A DNA stretch of 43,615 nt from an uncultured Gammaproteobacteria bacterium (GCA_902563055.1 CACEWE010000012.1:1-43615); one strand, 5' to 3'; numbered from the stretch's first letter, positions 17,719-26,301 are shown. The notes: generated by a model from the sequence alone, not told the origin. Made by a program: numbers and translations.

Positions 17719-18085
17719 CGTGAAGCAGTTTTTTTATACACAAAGTTGTTATCATGTTTCCACGTATTTTTGCTTTCGTCAAGGGCAATTTTTCTCGGTC
17801 TGCAAAAATCATCAAACCAGCGCCAGATTCTATGGCCTCAAGCGCAGCATGTGGCAGTGCATCATCCAAACTTTGCTGTGCATTAAAGGGCACCATGTAA
17901 GAAGATTTTAACTGAAAATAATCTAATATTTCTTGTAATAACTGCTGTGCTTTAGATTCTGGCTCAAACTGCGCCAACACCACTAGCTCATTTTGCGCTA
18001 CTTTAGATCCAAGACTTGGGGCGTGACTAGATATAAAATAATCTAAACCGCAAACCTCTGAAAGAATTTCTGCCTGATTATTCAT
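17654..18085 (-). CDS. Putative DNA polymerase III psi subunit (HolD-like)
   Basis: A 143-residue protein from the ATG at 18085; the upstream in-frame codons lie inside pssA and are discarded. The stop of pssA and this ATG overlap within ATGAATAA, which implies coupled translation. Sequence identity to HolD is not obvious, but the layout fits: a short N-terminal segment, a VVLAQFEP strand, a helix QQLLQEILDYFQL, a MIFAD strand and a closing helix with KKKQLFKLIQKH. The immediate rimI neighbour is the classic holD partner. HolD links the clamp loader to SSB. The call leans on gene order more than on residues. Confidence 0.45.
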   Translation of the reverse strand: MNNQAEILSEVCGLDYFISSHAPSLGSKVAQNELVVLAQFEPESKAQQLLQEILDYFQLKSSYMVPFNAQQSLDDALPHAALEAIESGAGLMIFADREKLPLTKAKIRGNMITTLCIKKLLHDGNKKKQLFKLIQKHLLLETR

Positions 18086-18875
18086 CTTGCTTATGAGCCT
18101 TGTTTTTACGAGAACGTTTTTTAAACCAACGATACAGCGCCCAAATGGGGCCGTAAAGCACATAGCTTACTATAATCAAAAGCAGTAATTCTGCCGGCCA
18201 CATCGCCACGCCCATCAAAACAAGCAAGACCACAATAAATGCCAAAAACCGCACGGAGTTTTTCAAATCAATATCTTTAAAACTCCGATAAGGAATATTT
18301 GAAAGCATTAAAACCGCAATAGAGATCAGCAAAACTGTCATGGAAATAGCAAACCATGGCTTAGACATTGGCAAGTGATGGTCATTACCCACCCAAATTA
18401 AGTTTGCAACCAGTGCTGCGGCAATGGGGCAGGGTAAACCAAAGAAATAATGTTTACCCTTGATAACTGGGACAATGGTTAAAGTATTAAACTTCGCTAA
18501 ACGCAACGCCGTAGCTGCGGTGTAGACAAAAGCACTAATCCATGCCACTTTACCCAAACCAATACCTTGTAAATGGGTAAGGGTCCAATTATAAAAAACT
18601 AATGCAGGGCAAAGGCCAAAAGAAACCATATCCGCAAGGCTATCATATTCCCCACCAAAATCACTTTGGGCATTAATAAGCCTGGCAATTCTGCCATCAA
18701 AGCCATCAAATAGTACTGCAATGTTAATAGCGATAGCAGCTGTGGAAAATTGATGGTTCATCGCGGCAATGATGGCGTAAAAACCAGCAAACAATGCACA
18801 GGTAGTGAAAAGGTTTGGCAGTATATATACCCCCATTTTCTTAGATGGACGGTTTTTCTTGCGATAGACACTCAT
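18078..18875 (-). CDS. pssA: CDP-diacylglycerol-serine O-phosphatidyltransferase
   Basis: A 265-residue membrane enzyme making phosphatidylserine, the precursor of phosphatidylethanolamine. The start at 18875 (MSVYRKKNRPSKK) is chosen because GGAG lies seven bases upstream; the open frame extends 26 codons further without support. The N-terminal block GVYILPNLFTTCALFAGFYAI is typical when split as GVYILPNLF and TCALFAGFYA. The CDP-alcohol phosphotransferase signature DGRIAR...GGEYDSLAD (about 65-90) has all the metal-binding Asp residues. About seven membrane spans follow. It heads a pssA-holD-rimI transcript. Confidence 0.93.
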   Translation of the reverse strand: MSVYRKKNRPSKKMGVYILPNLFTTCALFAGFYAIIAAMNHQFSTAAIAINIAVLFDGFDGRIARLINAQSDFGGEYDSLADMVSFGLCPALVFYNWTLTHLQGIGLGKVAWISAFVYTAATALRLAKFNTLTIVPVIKGKHYFFGLPCPIAAALVANLIWVGNDHHLPMSKPWFAISMTVLLISIAVLMLSNIPYRSFKDIDLKNSVRFLAFIVVLLVLMGVAMWPAELLLLIIVSYVLYGPIWALYRWFKKRSRKNKAHKQDE

Positions 18876-19050
18876 GGATCGACTCCAGCATGTAAAGCGC
18901 CAAGTATAACGCAATTGCCAAGTTTGATCCAGCTTAAACATGGCAACGACCAATCAAAAGACCTATCCCAAGGCGCAAAACCATAAGCCATGCTAGCTTT
19001 TTAGCAAAAACTTCACTATACTAGCGCAAATTTTTATTCATAAGATCGCG

Positions 19051-19332
19051 ATGGCAGATCAACCCAAAAAAGGCAAAACCGTTATTGAAGGTGTTACCGA
19101 GTGCGGCAAAACCTTCAGGCCCAGCGATTGGGCAGAACGCGTCAGTGGCTCCTTATCCAGTTTTAGAAATAGACGCATCATCTACTCTCCTATGCTGCGC
19201 CCTGCAGTGCGCAACGGCAATAAATGCATCATTATTGATGACAGCCTCAAAGAAACCAATCCAGAGCTTTATGAAGAACTGATTGCTTTTGCTGAAAAAA
19301 ACAATCTAAAAATGAAAAAAACAGACCAATAA
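19051..19332 (+). CDS. DUF3579 family protein
   Basis: A 93-residue cytoplasmic protein matching the DUF3579 pattern: GVTECGKTFRPSDWAERVSG at about 14-33, then a Ser/Arg-rich turn, RIIYSPMLRP, NGNKCIIID, and a final helix of the form NPELYEELIAFAEKNNL. Function of the family is unknown; members are short and stand alone or near housekeeping genes. There is no strong Shine-Dalgarno (AGATCGCG precedes the ATG). Confidence 0.8.
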   Translation: MADQPKKGKTVIEGVTECGKTFRPSDWAERVSGSLSSFRNRRIIYSPMLRPAVRNGNKCIIIDDSLKETNPELYEELIAFAEKNNLKMKKTDQ

Positions 19333-19412
19333 TACCCCGCAAATATTTCTTAGGCTTCTCAAGTGCTTATTTTTTGCTATACTAACGCAATGTTTGCAAT
19401 GATCAAAGCACC

Positions 19413-20309
19413 GTGAAATCATATTTATTACGTACTGGCTTTAAACTATTTTCTTATCTTCCTTTGATATTTTCCCATACTATCGCACGAGTCGGCGCCT
19501 TTTTTATTGTAAAAAGCAAAACCTATTTATATCAAAAAGTACACTGCAATATCAAAGCCTGCTTTAAGGACCTCTGCGAGCAAGAACAAGAAAAACTTAT
19601 CCATGATAGCATCATCAGCTATCTGCAAACTTTTCTAGAACTTCCAGCGATATGGCTTAAACCAAAAGAGAAAGTTCTAAGCTATATTAACCGTGTTGAA
19701 GGTTTTGATCAGGTCAAAACAGCACTTAAACAAGAAAAAGGTCTTATTATCTTAACGCCACATATGGGCTGCTGGGAAATTTTACCACATTTTCTATCCA
19801 GCCACCTTAACTTAACCTGCCTGTTTAAACCCTTAAAGCAGCCGACTATCAACCAACTTATCTATGCTTCACGAAAAAAAAGCGGTGTGCAACTCGCTCC
19901 TATTTCAGCCTCTGGCTTAAAAAGTCTATACAAAGCCCTTGAGGATAAAAATTCTATTGGTCTTTTACCTGACCATGACCCTGGTGAAAAAGGTAGTCTT
20001 TTTGTACCATTTTTTGGCATTCAAACCAGAACCATGACCTTTGCACACCGCATTGCCATCCATTCTGGTGCTCCGGTATTTTGGGCTTATGCTATTCGTA
20101 TGGCAGATGGCAATGGCTACCAGTTATATTTCAAACCCGTAAGTGAAGCCTTTTTTCAACAAGACCCAAGGCCTGCACTTACCGCCATGAATCAAGACAT
20201 TCAAAGCATAGTCGAACATGCACCAGCTCAATATGAATGGGGCGCCAAACGATTTCGCGCCAGACCAGATAATGAACCACCGTTTTACCCGCAAAGGAGA
20301 AAATCATGA
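19413..20309 (+). CDS. LpxL/HtrB-type lipid A acyltransferase
   Basis: A 298-residue inner-membrane acyltransferase of the lysophospholipid/lauroyl transferase family, probably adding a secondary acyl chain to lipid A. One N-terminal anchor helix (about 8-34) is followed by the catalytic HX4E motif HMGCWE (117-122) in LTPHMGCWEILPH, and LLPDHDPGEKGSLFVPFFG around 190-210. The start is GTG at 19413; an ATG 23 bases earlier is in another frame and stops at once. No Shine-Dalgarno is evident. It overlaps ubiK by four bases. The acyl donor and position cannot be read from sequence. Confidence 0.85.
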   Translation: MKSYLLRTGFKLFSYLPLIFSHTIARVGAFFIVKSKTYLYQKVHCNIKACFKDLCEQEQEKLIHDSIISYLQTFLELPAIWLKPKEKVLSYINRVEGFDQVKTALKQEKGLIILTPHMGCWEILPHFLSSHLNLTCLFKPLKQPTINQLIYASRKKSGVQLAPISASGLKSLYKALEDKNSIGLLPDHDPGEKGSLFVPFFGIQTRTMTFAHRIAIHSGAPVFWAYAIRMADGNGYQLYFKPVSEAFFQQDPRPALTAMNQDIQSIVEHAPAQYEWGAKRFRARPDNEPPFYPQRRKS

Positions 20310-20578
20310 TCGATCCAAGTAAACTAGATGCCCTAGCCAAAAGCGTATACGAGCACTTACCATCAAGTGTCAAAAACATTAAAGAAGACTTATCAAGTCA
20401 CCTTAAAGGTGCACTACAACACGCCTTAGAAAAAATGGAAATGGTCTCCAGAGAAGAGTTCGATGTGCAAAGCCAGCTGCTATCAAATTGTAAAATCCAA
20501 ATCGATGGCTTACAAAAACGTCTTGATGACTTGGAAAAATCACAAAAAAAACCATCCAAAATAAAAAAAATAAAGTAA
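20306..20578 (+). CDS. ubiK: Ubiquinone biosynthesis accessory factor UbiK
   Basis: A 90-residue protein of the YqiC/UbiK (formerly BMFP) family. The N-terminal half (LDALAKSVYEHLPS) is an amphipathic membrane-binding helix; the C-terminal half (about 48-82) is a trimeric coiled coil beginning MVSREEFDVQ, the family landmark. UbiK works with UbiJ to organise the ubiquinone-making complex. AAAGGAG is well spaced before the ATG, and the start overlaps the acyltransferase stop as ATGA. Confidence 0.9.
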   Translation: MIDPSKLDALAKSVYEHLPSSVKNIKEDLSSHLKGALQHALEKMEMVSREEFDVQSQLLSNCKIQIDGLQKRLDDLEKSQKKPSKIKKIK

Positions 20579-20635
20579 ATACAAAACCTTAGATAGATTA
20601 AAGTTATCTTTTAAATGGCAGATAAAGCTTGCTTT

Positions 20636-20662
20636 TTGTCAAAAAAATAGGTATGGTATGAT
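20636..20662 (+). promoter_or_regulatory. Extended -10 promoter for xseB-ispA
   Basis: TATGAT at 20657-20662 is preceded by TGG, an extended -10 element, and by TTGTCA at 20636-20641 with a short 15-bp spacer. The position, 27 bp before xseB, fits a promoter for the xseB-ispA pair. Confidence 0.5.
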
Positions 20663-20688
20663 CTCTTAACTACGTAGACAGAGGTTTT

Positions 20689-20910
20689 ATGAGCCAAACA
20701 AAAAGCTTTGAAGCACAACTTAAAGACATAGAAGTGATAGCAAACAAAATGGAAAGCAAGGATTTAGATCTTGCCAGCTCCATCAAACTATACGAAGAAG
20801 GGGTTGCCTTAGTACAAGAATGTCAAAAAACGTTACAAAATGCAGAGCTTACCATAGACAAGCTCAATGAAAAAATGACCAAAGTCACTCAAGAAGATGA
20901 AGCACAATAA
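20689..20910 (+). CDS. xseB: Exodeoxyribonuclease VII small subunit
   Basis: A 73-residue subunit of the single-strand-specific exonuclease VII. The family core is clear: FEAQLKDIEVIANKME, then SSIKLYEEGVALVQECQKTL, forming two helices that bind XseA. AGAGG precedes the ATG. It overlaps ispA by 14 bp, the usual xseB-ispA arrangement. Confidence 0.93.
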   Translation: MSQTKSFEAQLKDIEVIANKMESKDLDLASSIKLYEEGVALVQECQKTLQNAELTIDKLNEKMTKVTQEDEAQ

Positions 20911-21823
20911 TATCATTCAAAGCCTGCTTCCGGCAATCGATGGCATCCCTAATATTCAAAAACGCGTATTGCTTCTTCTTAAGCAAAGACTCGATATACA
21001 TAATCCTGCTGTAAAACTCCATCAAGCCCTATGCCATAGTGCACTAGCGCCAGCTAAATATATTCGCAGCTGCTGGATCTACACCATTGGGCAGCATTTT
21101 AATGCTCCTATTGCAACACTAGATACTTTGGCAGTGGCAGCAGAATGCATCCATACTTTTTCACTTATTCATGATGATCTTCCTGCCATGGACGATGATG
21201 ACATGCGTCGCGGTCGCTCTAGCTGCCATGTAGCCTTTGATGAAGCAACTGCTATTCTAGCTGGTGATAGCTTACAGTCTTTGGCCTTTAGCATGCTTTC
21301 TGAAAAACAGACTGAAATTCATCTAGAAAAACAAATCCAAATTATTCATACTTTTGCGCAAAGTATTGGTTTATTTGGCATGGCAGCTGGACAAAGCTTG
21401 GATATGCAAGGAAGCGATAGCTGCAGCATACAAGAACTTGAAAAAATTCATCTTTATAAAACAGCCAAATTAATTCAAGCATGCATAGAGTGCGCCTTTA
21501 TTGCTAGTGAACAATACTCCATAAGCACCCTTGAATCTATACAAAATTACGGCAAGCATATTGGCCTAGCCTTTCAAATTAATGATGACTTATTGGATAT
21601 TTCACTTAGTGATGGCCAGTTAGGCAAACCCTCTAATAGCGATATTAAAAACCAAAAAGCCACTTATCCTGCTATTTTGGGATACAACGGGGCTATTGAT
21701 CAACTAGAAAGCCACCTTTTATTAGCCCAAGAAGCCATTGGACCTTTCAATATTCCCTCATTAGATGCCGTACATCAATTAATGGGTCTCTCTCATACGC
21801 TAGAAAGGCACATTAAAAACTAA
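20897..21823 (+). CDS. ispA: Farnesyl diphosphate synthase
   Basis: A 308-residue prenyl synthase that condenses isopentenyl diphosphate with allylic diphosphates to give C15. The first Asp-rich motif is DDLPAMDDDDMRRG (93-106) and the second NDDLLD (229-234); GKxxR-like positions and the LYKTAKLI block are also present. The region around residues 45-70 is weaker: homologs have GGKRLRP where this protein reads APAKYIRSCW, so the first isopentenyl-binding site looks degenerate though Lys and Arg remain. The usual partner dxs does not follow; the gene ends by overlapping the convergent aroE by four bases. Confidence 0.88.
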   Translation: MKHNNIIQSLLPAIDGIPNIQKRVLLLLKQRLDIHNPAVKLHQALCHSALAPAKYIRSCWIYTIGQHFNAPIATLDTLAVAAECIHTFSLIHDDLPAMDDDDMRRGRSSCHVAFDEATAILAGDSLQSLAFSMLSEKQTEIHLEKQIQIIHTFAQSIGLFGMAAGQSLDMQGSDSCSIQELEKIHLYKTAKLIQACIECAFIASEQYSISTLESIQNYGKHIGLAFQINDDLLDISLSDGQLGKPSNSDIKNQKATYPAILGYNGAIDQLESHLLLAQEAIGPFNIPSLDAVHQLMGLSHTLERHIKN

Positions 21824-22608
21824 GCTTTAAGCGCCCTCATAAGCGCCAAGGGCTCAAAAGTACGCCCATACCAAAACTCCATAGCATAACATGCTTGTGC
21901 CACAAGCATACCCAAGCCTCCATGAGCCTTACTTGCCCCATGATGCAGAGCATATTGCATAAAGGGCGTGGGTACTTGATATTGTAAATCATATACCAAA
22001 GCATGTTTAAAACAGGCACCTTTAAGCCAAGCTTCATAAGGACCTTCACTACTACTGGCATAAATCACCACATCAAACCCATGTATATCACTTGGATCTT
22101 CTATTATCTGTATTGGGAGGGTATTAAAATGCTCTGCCACCTCCAAGGCATGCGCATACGTACGGTTATAAAGTGCAATAGGATGAGGGCTGCTCTTAGC
22201 AAGCCCAGCCATAATATTATAAACCGCACCTCCGGCACCAATAATGAGTATTTTAGGCTGATTTTTAAGATAAGCTAAACGCCTTAGATCCCATAATAGA
22301 CCCTCCTGATCAGTATTGTGTCCACGAAAGGAGCCATCTTTCATACGCTTAATGACATTTACTGCCCCAGAAGCCTTAGCAGCATCGCTAAGGTGATCCA
22401 TCATCGCAAAAAGCGTTCTTTTATGAGGTTTGGTTACATTAAAACCATAATACCCTTGTGCCGTTATATTCTTCCAGATACCGTCATCTAGTGGCCCATC
22501 GATCAAATCATAGCAAAGATCTATATCGGCCATGTTTGATAATATGGTATACATTTCTTGCGAACGACTTTGGCTTATATCCTGTCCCAACAATGCAAGA
22601 TGGTCCAT
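21820..22608 (-). CDS. aroE: Shikimate dehydrogenase
   Basis: A 262-residue NADP-dependent enzyme that reduces 3-dehydroshikimate in aromatic amino-acid synthesis. GFNVTKPHK (about 54-62) holds the catalytic Lys, GHNTDQEG (about 94-101) the catalytic Asp, GAGGA (about 124-128) the dinucleotide site, and LYNRT the Asn-Arg that binds NADP phosphate. The N-terminal shikimate loop reads GQDISQSRSQEMY where most enzymes have NPIxHSxSPxxHN; the two Ser are kept but Pro, His and Asn are lost. It follows fpr by 10 bp. Confidence 0.85.
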   Translation of the reverse strand: MDHLALLGQDISQSRSQEMYTILSNMADIDLCYDLIDGPLDDGIWKNITAQGYYGFNVTKPHKRTLFAMMDHLSDAAKASGAVNVIKRMKDGSFRGHNTDQEGLLWDLRRLAYLKNQPKILIIGAGGAVYNIMAGLAKSSPHPIALYNRTYAHALEVAEHFNTLPIQIIEDPSDIHGFDVVIYASSSEGPYEAWLKGACFKHALVYDLQYQVPTPFMQYALHHGASKAHGGLGMLVAQACYAMEFWYGRTFEPLALMRALKA

Positions 22609-22618
22609 AGCTTAGGCC

Positions 22619-23356
22619 TTAGTTAGAGGAAATGTATTTTTCTCGTTTTATAGAGGAAGTAGCAAAACCCATCTCTGTTAACATCATAAAACTATCATCA
22701 ATCATTTTAGGATTACCACATAAATAAATGCAATCGGTTTCAGGGTTTAGTTCCAAGTCTTTAAAACCGTGCTGCACATAACTGTTACGCTCATGAGATT
22801 GCAAATCGTCGCTATTTTGCCGTGACAAATGCGCGTAAAATTTGATGTTAGTGCTCCCCCCCTGGGCACCAAGAAAGTCTTGGGTATACAAAAGGTGATT
22901 ACGATATTGCACGCCTTGCAAAATAACAAATTCTATGCCGGAATGGGCTTTTTCTTCTATAACTGGCAACATACTTCTGTAGGGTGCAATTCCAGTTCCC
23001 GTACCCACAAGAATATAACGCTTTACGCTATCTTCTTCCGGTAATATCAAGCGACCAGCAGGGCCCATTGCATGCAGTGTATCGCCATTTTTGAGATGAA
23101 AAAGACGCTCAGAGGCAATTCCGCCATTTACATAGGAGGCAACAATCTCAATTTCCTTGGCCTCACCACCAATCGTGGCAACACTATAACTTCTTCGCTT
23201 TAGGTTTTGTTCTTCGTCGTGGAGCAAAATAGTAATAAATTGACCAGGAATATAAGGAAAAACTTGTTGGTCTGAACGTACAAATGAAAAATGCATCACA
23301 TTGGGTGCTATTTCGTAACGGTTTTTTAAAGTAATATCAAATTTTTCTATTGCCAT
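22619..23356 (-). CDS. fpr: Ferredoxin-NADP reductase
   Basis: A 245-residue FAD flavoprotein moving electrons between NADPH and ferredoxin or flavodoxin. The FAD-binding motif RRSYSVAT is at about 54-61, the GGIASERLF block near 78-86, the NADP-binding GTGTGIAPYRSML at about 117-129, and CGNPKMIDD near 212-220. The C-terminus KREKYISSN resembles the bacterial subclass with VEKYW-type ends. AGGA lies six bases before the ATG. It probably shares a transcript with aroE. Confidence 0.92.
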   Translation of the reverse strand: MAIEKFDITLKNRYEIAPNVMHFSFVRSDQQVFPYIPGQFITILLHDEEQNLKRRSYSVATIGGEAKEIEIVASYVNGGIASERLFHLKNGDTLHAMGPAGRLILPEEDSVKRYILVGTGTGIAPYRSMLPVIEEKAHSGIEFVILQGVQYRNHLLYTQDFLGAQGGSTNIKFYAHLSRQNSDDLQSHERNSYVQHGFKDLELNPETDCIYLCGNPKMIDDSFMMLTEMGFATSSIKREKYISSN

Positions 23357-23432
23357 GCTAAATCCTATTGCCTAATGGAGCCAAACGCTCTAGAGTTTCA
23401 AAAGATTTATCATACTAACCCTAAAAAATCAT

Positions 23433-24080
23433 ATGTCAACGTTCTCCCTCCAAAACTACTTACCACAATGCCTAGAAGTTATCGGTGTTACACTTGATGA
23501 AAAGCAAAAAAAGCAAATTATTGATTATATTCAAATGCTCATTAAATGGAATCGCACCTTCAACCTAACCTCTATAGTGGATGAAAAAACTATTGTTCAT
23601 AAACATATCGCAGATACGCTATTAATCCTACCGCATCTAGTGGGAAATAGTCTCATTGATATTGGCACAGGTGCTGGTATTCCAGGGCTTATCCTAGCAA
23701 TAGCAAAACCCGAACTCAATGTGACCTTAATTGATAAAAGCGCCAAGAAATGCCGTTTTTTGCGCCATGCAAGCCACCAATTAGGAACTAATAATGTACT
23801 GGTGTACGCTTCTCGATCAGAGGAATTTGTGGGCCACGCAGCCTATGACATTATCATCTCTCGCGCGTTTTCATCGATAAATAATATGATACATTTTACT
23901 AAGCATCTATGTCACAAAAACTCAGAAATACACCTTATGAAGTCAGAGCTAACCCAGAAGGAAATATCTGAAATACCTGATGATTTTGAAATCAATGCCA
24001 CTATTAAATTACCAAACTTTGAGTCCATACCAGAACTACAATTACGTCATTTAGTAAAGATTAAAAAAAAATCTTCCTAG
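23433..24080 (+). CDS. rsmG: 16S rRNA G527 N7-methyltransferase
   Basis: A 215-residue SAM-dependent methyltransferase (RsmG/GidB). The N-terminal helical part contains LIKWNRTFNLTSI (about 36-48), the SAM loop is DIGTGAGIPGLILAI (76-90), and SRAFSSI lies near 148. The C-terminal quarter is more divergent than in enteric homologs. It stands alone here, not next to mnmG and parA as in many genomes, and its ATG lacks a clear Shine-Dalgarno. Confidence 0.9.
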   Translation: MSTFSLQNYLPQCLEVIGVTLDEKQKKQIIDYIQMLIKWNRTFNLTSIVDEKTIVHKHIADTLLILPHLVGNSLIDIGTGAGIPGLILAIAKPELNVTLIDKSAKKCRFLRHASHQLGTNNVLVYASRSEEFVGHAAYDIIISRAFSSINNMIHFTKHLCHKNSEIHLMKSELTQKEISEIPDDFEINATIKLPNFESIPELQLRHLVKIKKKSS

Positions 24081-24095
24081 CTACTATTCATACAC

Positions 24096-24118
24096 AGATG
24101 CAATTTTTTGTTGCATCT
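24096..24118. promoter_or_regulatory. Perfect 8-bp dyad between rsmG and fis
   Basis: AGATGCAA (24096-24103) and TTGCATCT (24111-24118) form a perfect inverted repeat around a seven-base loop TTTTTTG. It follows the rsmG stop by 15 bases but has no U-run after it. Its right arm covers the likely -35 of fis, so it is either a weak terminator or an operator. Confidence 0.45.
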
Positions 24119-24139
24119 AACAATTTGTAACCATAAAAT
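24111..24139 (+). promoter_or_regulatory. Probable fis promoter
   Basis: TTGCAT (24111-24116) and TAAAAT (24134-24139) are separated by 17 bp. The -35 is partial, the -10 good, and the distance to the fis ATG is about 70 bp. Confidence 0.5.
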
Positions 24140-24209
24140 GAAGCTGTTTTTGAAGAATACACAAGAGCTTAACGTTTTTTTGTAATAACAATAAAAGGAT
24201 GGAGAACTT

Positions 24210-24542
24210 ATGGCAGCAACAATGCACTACAACAAAACAGAATCTAAACCGAATGAGCCAACTGACAAAATCCCTTTAAGTGAGCACGTCAAACAAATTC
24301 TCAAAAGTTACTTTAACAGCGTTGGCGAATGGACAACGCTTGATGAAGCTCCATCTGATCTTTACCAACTGGTTATTTCTGAAGTTGAAGTTCCGCTTTT
24401 AGAAACCGTGATGCGTTATACCAATTACAATCAATCTCTAGCTGCTAAAATTCTTGGTTTAAACCGTGGAACTTTTAGAAAGAAACTAGAATACTACGGT
24501 ATGTTGCGTACCCGTCGTTATTTTATTGACGATGAAGACTAA
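24210..24542 (+). CDS. fis: Fis-family nucleoid protein
   Basis: A 110-residue small DNA-binding protein. The C-terminal helix-turn-helix is unmistakable: EVPLLETVMRYTNYNQSLAAKILGLNRGTFRKKL, seen as EVPLLETVM, NQSLAAKILG and NRGTFRKKL. The N-terminal 30 residues are longer and unlike E. coli Fis. Fis bends DNA and regulates many promoters; in Legionella, Fis proteins control virulence genes. GGAG lies five bases before the ATG. It ends 3 bp from the convergent transporter and is not linked to dusB. Confidence 0.92.
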   Translation: MAATMHYNKTESKPNEPTDKIPLSEHVKQILKSYFNSVGEWTTLDEAPSDLYQLVISEVEVPLLETVMRYTNYNQSLAAKILGLNRGTFRKKLEYYGMLRTRRYFIDDED

Positions 24543-24545
24543 TTG

Positions 24546-26027
24546 TTAATTGCCCTTCTCTTTTAAAAGCGTAAAAATAGCAATCAATGGCACGACCAAT
24601 CCAATGGTACTGACAAATATAAGTATCTTACCTAAATGATCGTAATTAGCGTGCACTAGTACGGCCCCAGCAGAGTCCTTAACCTCTCGTGCTACTTCCC
24701 AGTACTGATTGATAAATTTGCTAAAAAGACTTGCCGCACTAAGCGCCAAATTCATTAAGCTGGCCATAAGAGCGAACCAGGTTGCGGCATTGCCTCTGGG
24801 TGCATTTCTTGCAATAAGCGCCAACATCGGAATCATCGATAATTGTGCAAAAGGAGAAGCTAAGGCCGTATCAACTAAGGCAATAGTGCGCGCTCCGAAG
24901 CCAAAGTGCTCCATAGTCCAAAGGTGCAGACCATAAAACATCCCGATAAGTGGCAAACCTAAAAAGAATGAAATCACTGTTAACCAGCTCAAGACGAAGC
25001 GAATTGAACGCTCAGTAATGAGTTTTGCAAAAAACCACATGCCTAAAATTGCCAAACCCGCACCAATTTGCGCCAAAGTTCCAAAAAACGCTTTATCAAA
25101 GCCAAGTATATCGATCATAAACCAAGAGGCACCAGGACCAGCTGGCGGCACAGCACGATAAATAAAAATAACAGCAGCAGCACAGGCCATTTTGATAATA
25201 AGATTTTTCTCTAATTGCTCTGCCACACAATAAAGTAAATATAATACTACCGAGAGACTAACTACAAAGACAAGTTCCTGGCCATAGGGAACTTGAGATA
25301 AGCCCATACTAATTACAAAAGCTGCATAGATGAGGCCACCGAAAAAAACTTTTTTATTAATGGGCTGATGTGGCGCTGGCTGTATTTTTGCAAGTATGCA
25401 GCCTGAAACACTAATGAGCGGAATGATAAGTGTTAATAAAAACATATTTTGATAAGAGACCACTTGTGCCAGCCAGCCACCAAGTCCAGCAACAAGAAAC
25501 ATCCCAATTGATAAGCTTAAACGGCCAAGAAGTTGCACCATTGCTAAATCTTGGTTGATAGCTTCTTTATCTCGCCCTTCTCTCTCCACTACTTCAACAC
25601 TCATAGCATCGGCAACCACATCCTGAAGAACCACGCCGATAATGGTAATCAGACTTGAGGCAATAAAAATCGCATTTTTAGAACCCAACTGCATCACGAT
25701 AGGCCATGATCCGGCAAGACCGGCCATGAGGATAGAACCAGTTGCCATTAAAAAGGCAGCGATAAAAATATAACTACGCCGCCTAGATCCAGCAATGGGA
25801 ATACTATCGACAAACTGACCAAATACCATTTTAATGGTCCAAGGCAAACTAAGCCATACGCCAATCATCATCAGTGCCTGGGCACTTAGATCCAAGTGTT
25901 CTTTGACAAAGAACGATTCAGCAATACCACTAAAAGTTGAACAACCATATGCAAAATAAATTGCCAAAAGTGGCAAATAGGAGCGTTTAATGGATCGAAG
26001 GGGCAGGAGCAGATTGTCTTTAAGCAT
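24546..26027 (-). CDS. MFS transporter, BT1 (folate-biopterin)-like
   Basis: A 493-residue inner-membrane protein with about 12 hydrophobic spans. The segment IKMVFGQFVDSIPIAGSRRRSY, seen as GQFVDSIPI and GSRRRSY, and the later DVVADAMSVEVVER match the pattern of the BT1 family (folate/biopterin transporters of kinetoplastids, plants and cyanobacteria) better than sugar MFS proteins; AmpG-like permeases are the main alternative. The open frame begins with TTG at 26033, but ATG at 26027 is the better start. There is no Shine-Dalgarno, and a TATAAT lies only about 10 bases upstream on the minus strand (26037-26042), so a near-leaderless mRNA is possible. Confidence 0.6.
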   Translation of the reverse strand: MLKDNLLLPLRSIKRSYLPLLAIYFAYGCSTFSGIAESFFVKEHLDLSAQALMMIGVWLSLPWTIKMVFGQFVDSIPIAGSRRRSYIFIAAFLMATGSILMAGLAGSWPIVMQLGSKNAIFIASSLITIIGVVLQDVVADAMSVEVVEREGRDKEAINQDLAMVQLLGRLSLSIGMFLVAGLGGWLAQVVSYQNMFLLTLIIPLISVSGCILAKIQPAPHQPINKKVFFGGLIYAAFVISMGLSQVPYGQELVFVVSLSVVLYLLYCVAEQLEKNLIIKMACAAAVIFIYRAVPPAGPGASWFMIDILGFDKAFFGTLAQIGAGLAILGMWFFAKLITERSIRFVLSWLTVISFFLGLPLIGMFYGLHLWTMEHFGFGARTIALVDTALASPFAQLSMIPMLALIARNAPRGNAATWFALMASLMNLALSAASLFSKFINQYWEVAREVKDSAGAVLVHANYDHLGKILIFVSTIGLVVPLIAIFTLLKEKGN

Positions 26028-26301
26028 CAGCAATTTATTATATTAAAAAATCGATTGTAACATAATGTCACTATATAAACAGGCGGTGATTTTATGCTTT
26101 TCCACAAATTATTTGTTTACATATTTTAGGTTTATGGCAAGGATTGTTTATTGCAGCATCAAATATTTCCTGGCAAAAGGTACGCCATCATGAGACAAAC
26201 TTAAAAAGAACCCAAAAATAGTATAACTAATTGCCAAATAGTCCTTGTTTTAAGCTCTGTTTGTGTTTTAATGTGGAAATCCAAAAACTAGGTATCAAAA
26301 T

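Noticed and set aside
26134-26193. 19-codon ORF starting MARIVYC, similar to the first residues of the Fe-S protein YggX
   Set aside because: It stops after 19 codons and nothing YggX-like follows in any frame; the match is too short to call a remnant.
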